From NCBI GenBank assembly GCA_017471965.1, contig JAFURF010000029.1:1-36369 (forward strand): a stretch of 36,369 bases of DNA. Reading direction: 5' to 3'. Source of the DNA: Bacteroidales bacterium (GTDB taxonomy: Bacteria; Bacteroidota; Bacteroidia; Bacteroidales; UBA932). The notes beneath the pieces are model-generated. The model saw only the letters and a list, made by a program, of their open reading frames with translations, did no database searches and was not told the DNA's origin. Within the stretch, counting starts at the first letter, position 1; each line of letters begins with the position of its first letter. A program made the translations under genes and the position numbers. Shown here piece by piece: positions 34,193 to 36,369 of this stretch.

Positions 34193-35230
34193 CTATTTCT
34201 TGACAAGAGTTGCTGCCATACGATACATTTTACCGTTTTCAAGAATGACATCCTTTTTGAACTCCTTGTCGTCAAGGAAATATTCACCGCTTTGTGTCGC
34301 TACCAAGAAGGACACTTTGTCTCCAGTTCTGAGTTGGGTCTGAATGGTCTCCTCAAGTACCTCATCATAAAATTCACATGCATACAATGTGAAATATGCA
34401 ACGAGAGTATTGCCGTCAAGTGTAATTCCAGTTCCAGTTCCACTATCAACATCATCGCCAAAACACAAGTAAGGATCTTCTTCTTGTGAACCACCGGCAA
34501 AATTATTCATATGATCATATGTGTATGTCCATCCATAACCACCAAGGCATGTCTCACGACCAGCGGACTCAAAAGTCATACGCATGCTTCTTACTTGGAG
34601 ATTATCATCAGGGAAAGTGACAGTGGCCTTGATGACATATGACTTATGAGCAAGAGCAACATTCATATTGCCTTCAGACAATGACTCCATATCTGCCTTT
34701 CCAGCCATCACAGCATATTGGCAAATATCAGAAGGATCGTTATTTTTTTTCTGAAGAGGATATTGACAGCAAAAACTTATAAATTGCTTGCCTTTGGTGA
34801 CTCCGTATATTACACCGTTAGCCTGATCATATGTGTGAGGTCGTGGTACACGATATTGATTATCCTCGGCACCGGTTCCTTCCGTCAATGCCGGATAAAA
34901 AACCCACACCTCCGCCGTGTTGGCATCGTTCGTAAATTCTCCTTCGAATACTGCCGTCTTTCCATCATTTTGTGCTGTAAAGATGTCGTTTGACAAGACA
35001 TTACCGGATACATCCAGAGCAAGCAGGGACACCTTATTAAACTTTTGCCAAGCAGTCTTCAGAACATTATCCTGATCAACAAAGGATACTTTTGTATCGG
35101 CACCGATGGTTGCCGTAAGGGTCATTTTAACAGGATTTGACTCAGATGGAGCCTCGGCAGGGCTTTCATTCTTGTTACATGCAACAACTGCAGCACATGC
35201 AACCATAAGTATAAACAGATACTTTTTCAT
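34193..35230 (-). CDS. Fimbrillin-like surface lipoprotein
   Basis: A predicted lipoprotein of 345 residues from ATG 35230, with lipobox AVVAC (Cys18). Just after the signal, the pattern MTLTATIGADTKVSFVDQD and WQKFNKVSLLALD, plus a C-terminal LENGKMYRMAATLV strand, matches fimbrillin-family proteins of Bacteroidales (FimA/Mfa-like type V pilins and relatives). It may be a pilus or adhesin subunit or another cell-surface protein. Two upstream in-frame ATGs (35245 and 35236) are rejected because GGAGG lies eight bases before 35230. Its base composition looks more AT-rich than its neighbours. A 42-residue ORF lies directly upstream in the same direction. No other pilus genes are in view. Confidence 0.75.
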   Translation of the reverse strand: MKKYLFILMVACAAVVACNKNESPAEAPSESNPVKMTLTATIGADTKVSFVDQDNVLKTAWQKFNKVSLLALDVSGNVLSNDIFTAQNDGKTAVFEGEFTNDANTAEVWVFYPALTEGTGAEDNQYRVPRPHTYDQANGVIYGVTKGKQFISFCCQYPLQKKNNDPSDICQYAVMAGKADMESLSEGNMNVALAHKSYVIKATVTFPDDNLQVRSMRMTFESAGRETCLGGYGWTYTYDHMNNFAGGSQEEDPYLCFGDDVDSGTGTGITLDGNTLVAYFTLYACEFYDEVLEETIQTQLRTGDKVSFLVATQSGEYFLDDKEFKKDVILENGKMYRMAATLVKK

Positions 35231-35238
35231 TTCCATTT

Positions 35239-35243
35239 CCTCC
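35239..35243 (-). promoter_or_regulatory. Shine-Dalgarno (GGAGG) that decides the fimbrillin-like start
   Basis: GGAGG on the minus strand lies eight bases before ATG 35230 but only two bases before ATG 35236, and it overlaps ATG 35245. This favours 35230, which also gives the best signal peptide (MKKYLFILM). Confidence 0.6.
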
Positions 35244-35248
35244 ATAAA

Positions 35249-35377
35249 TTAAGATGGGTCACCAAAAAGATCTCCACCGTCATCAAAGTCCAATACACTG
35301 TTCTGCAGAACCGCTCCTTCCAGGTTCAGTTCCATCTCTTCGCACAAAGGCGAAACATAGTCAATAATCTTTACCAT
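35249..35377 (-). CDS. Short 42-residue peptide upstream of the fimbrillin-like gene
   Basis: An uncharacterised peptide starting MVKIIDYVSPLCEEMELN and ending in acidic, glycine-rich DFDDGGDLFGDPS. It has no signal peptide or membrane segment and one cysteine. It stops 18 bases before the lipoprotein's Met at 35230, and a TAnnTTTG box lies 19 bases upstream of its ATG, so it would be first in a two-gene unit. From memory, Bacteroidales genomes hold many short ORFs with a Y..P..E pattern and an acidic or glycine-rich end next to lipoproteins, but their role is unknown. A longer reading of this frame extends into pnp and is not supported. Confidence 0.55.
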   Translation of the reverse strand: MVKIIDYVSPLCEEMELNLEGAVLQNSVLDFDDGGDLFGDPS

Positions 35378-35396
35378 ATACTGCAAATATTTTTTA

Positions 35397-35412
35397 CAAA
35401 GGTACCCCCCCC
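35397..35412 (-). promoter_or_regulatory. -7 box (TACCTTTG) abutting an 8-nt G tract
   Basis: An exact TAnnTTTG match on the minus strand (35397-35404) stands 19 bases before the short-peptide ATG. Immediately upstream, inside the promoter spacer, are eight consecutive G (35405-35412). The nearest -33-like sequence, TTTC (35429-35432), is 24 bases from the box, longer than the usual 19-21. Confidence 0.5.
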
Positions 35413-35463
35413 GACCATTTCTTGTTTGGAAATTTGTGACTTCGTAGTTGAAAAAAGTGACAA

Positions 35464-35497
35464 AGGGCGGTAAGACATTGGTTTGCCTTACCGCCCT
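35464..35497 (-). terminator. pnp transcription terminator
   Basis: AGGGCGGTAAG (35464-35474) pairs perfectly with CTTACCGCCCT (35487-35497) over 11 bp with a 12-nt loop. On the minus strand it is 25 bases beyond the pnp stop and is followed by TTTGTCACTTTTTTC, a good U tract. Confidence 0.85.
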
Positions 35498-35522
35498 CGG
35501 TATCATCTGAAGATGTATGTTA

Positions 35523-36369
35523 CTAGAACATCTCCGGTTCGTTGTTTGACTCGTTGTTCTCGACCGGACGCTCACGACGTGGACCTCTTGGGCCGCGGTC
35601 ATCGCGACGTGGACCACGGTTGTCGTCACGACGTGGGCCGCGGTTGTCACGACGGTCGTTGTCACGGCGTGGACCTCTGTCTCCGCGTGGCTTGCGCTCA
35701 GGCTCAACATATCCCTCAGGCTTCTCGATGAGAGCCTTGCGTGAAAGCCTCATCTTTCCTGTCTTCTCGTCGATCTCGAGGAGTTTCACATCCACCTCGT
35801 CTCCGATAGCGAGTACATCCTCAACTTTCTCGGTCTTCTTCCAGTCGATCTCAGAGACATGGAGAAGGCCTTCCTTACCAGGAAGAATCTCTACGAACGC
35901 ACCGAACTCGAGGATAGAAACCACCTTTCCGTGGTATACTGTACCTGCTTCAGGAACTGCAGTTATGCCGTTGATCCAGTTCAGAGCCTTGTCCATAGAC
36001 TCCTTGTCAAGACCGAAGATATCAACAACACCCTCTGATACGCCGTTGACCTGCTCCTCAGTGATTGTGATGGTAGTGCCGGTCTCGCGCTGGATCTTCT
36101 GGATGGTCTCGCCGCCCTTTCCGATGATTGCGCCGATGAACTCGCCTGCAACACGGATCTGAACCATACGAGGGACGAACTCCTTGTACTCTGCACGCGG
36201 CTCGCTGATGGTCTTCATCATCTCGCCCATGATGTGGAGACGACCCTGACGTGCCTGCTCGAGAGCCCTCTCGAGAACGTCATATGAAAGACCGTCCACC
36301 TTGATGTCCATCTGAGTGGCAGTGATACCGTCCTTGGTACCAGTCACCTTGAAGTCCATGTCTCCGAGG
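35523..36369 (-). CDS. pnp: Polyribonucleotide nucleotidyltransferase (PNPase), 3' part
   Basis: This phosphorolytic 3'-5' exoribonuclease is the central RNA-decay enzyme. Only the last 281 or so residues are in view; the gene runs off the right end. The window begins inside the second RNase PH-like domain at LGDMDFKVTGTKDGITATQMD. It then shows a KH domain with GxxG loop IIGKGGETI (about residues 85-93 of the part seen), an S1 domain (GTVYHGKVVSILEFGAFVEI and GLLHVSEIDW), and a C-terminal Arg/Gly/Asp-rich tail of imperfect RGPRRDD repeats ending NNEPEMF. Such tails occur in Bacteroidota PNPase and probably bind RNA or partner proteins. Confidence 0.95.
   Translation of the reverse strand, partial: LGDMDFKVTGTKDGITATQMDIKVDGLSYDVLERALEQARQGRLHIMGEMMKTISEPRAEYKEFVPRMVQIRVAGEFIGAIIGKGGETIQKIQRETGTTITITEEQVNGVSEGVVDIFGLDKESMDKALNWINGITAVPEAGTVYHGKVVSILEFGAFVEILPGKEGLLHVSEIDWKKTEKVEDVLAIGDEVDVKLLEIDEKTGKMRLSRKALIEKPEGYVEPERKPRGDRGPRRDNDRRDNRGPRRDDNRGPRRDDRGPRGPRRERPVENNESNNEPEMF
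35577..35690 (-). repeat. Imperfect tandem repeat coding the PNPase RG-rich tail
   Basis: Variants of GGACCACGGTTGTCGTCACGACGT-like 20-odd-base units recur and encode RGPRRDDN/RRDNRGPRR. The repeats also open long frames on other strands and frames, which are artefacts of the repetition. Confidence 0.75.

Noticed and set aside
35249-35710. 153-codon version of the short-peptide frame
   Set aside because: Its first two thirds overlap pnp in another frame and cross the pnp terminator; only the last 42 codons, after the -7 box, are credible.
35542-36162. Plus-strand Arg/Ser/Pro-rich frame over pnp
   Set aside because: Produced by the tandem repeats of the PNPase tail and the shadow of its S1 and KH domains.

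Overview
The window comes from a member of the Bacteroidota, most likely the order Bacteroidales. The grounds are a SusC/SusD pair, a fimbrillin-like lipoprotein, a GroEL ending in GGMGGMM, the gene content of its division and cell wall (dcw) cluster, and many exact matches to the Bacteroidota -7 promoter box TAnnTTTG at sensible distances from start codons. The genus cannot be fixed from sequence reading alone. Most of the window is housekeeping chromosome.

Layout. Positions 1-5.3 kb hold a SusC/SusD outer-membrane nutrient uptake pair without any adjacent glycan enzymes. They converge on groES-groEL (5.3-7.2 kb, minus strand), and a lipoprotein aldose 1-epimerase (galM-like) lies upstream of groES. 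A DUF819-type membrane protein diverges from galM and converges on glyA at a strong two-way terminator. A SpoU-type RNA methyltransferase and a variant M23 peptidase-like lipoprotein follow. From 13.2 to 28.75 kb runs a compact plus-strand dcw cluster: mraZ, rsmH, ftsL, ftsI (with PASTA), murE, mraY, murD, ftsW, murG, murC, ftsQ, ftsA, ftsZ. Most joints are a few bases apart or overlapping. It supplies lipid II synthesis (MurE, MurD, MurC, MraY, MurG) and the septal machinery (FtsZ, FtsA, FtsQ, FtsL, FtsI, FtsW) from one unit. Next come gltX-rpiB-truB, a MATE exporter, a convergent YgjP-like metallopeptidase, a short peptide plus fimbrillin-like lipoprotein cassette, and the 3' part of pnp.

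The least ordinary things lie between and inside the genes. Four 10-bp direct repeats matching the MraZ box sit in front of mraZ. A roughly 59-nt palindromic element appears to have inserted cleanly in the loop of the DUF819/glyA terminator. Three further short dispersed-repeat-like elements lie within 7.2-12.9 kb, one of them translated in frame inside the M23 gene. TruB carries a roughly 48-residue low-complexity insert. The fimbrillin cassette has an 8-nt G tract directly next to its putative -7 box, which could allow phase variation. I found no CRISPR array, insertion sequence with a transposase, tRNA or rRNA, and no convincing wholly new multi-gene system.
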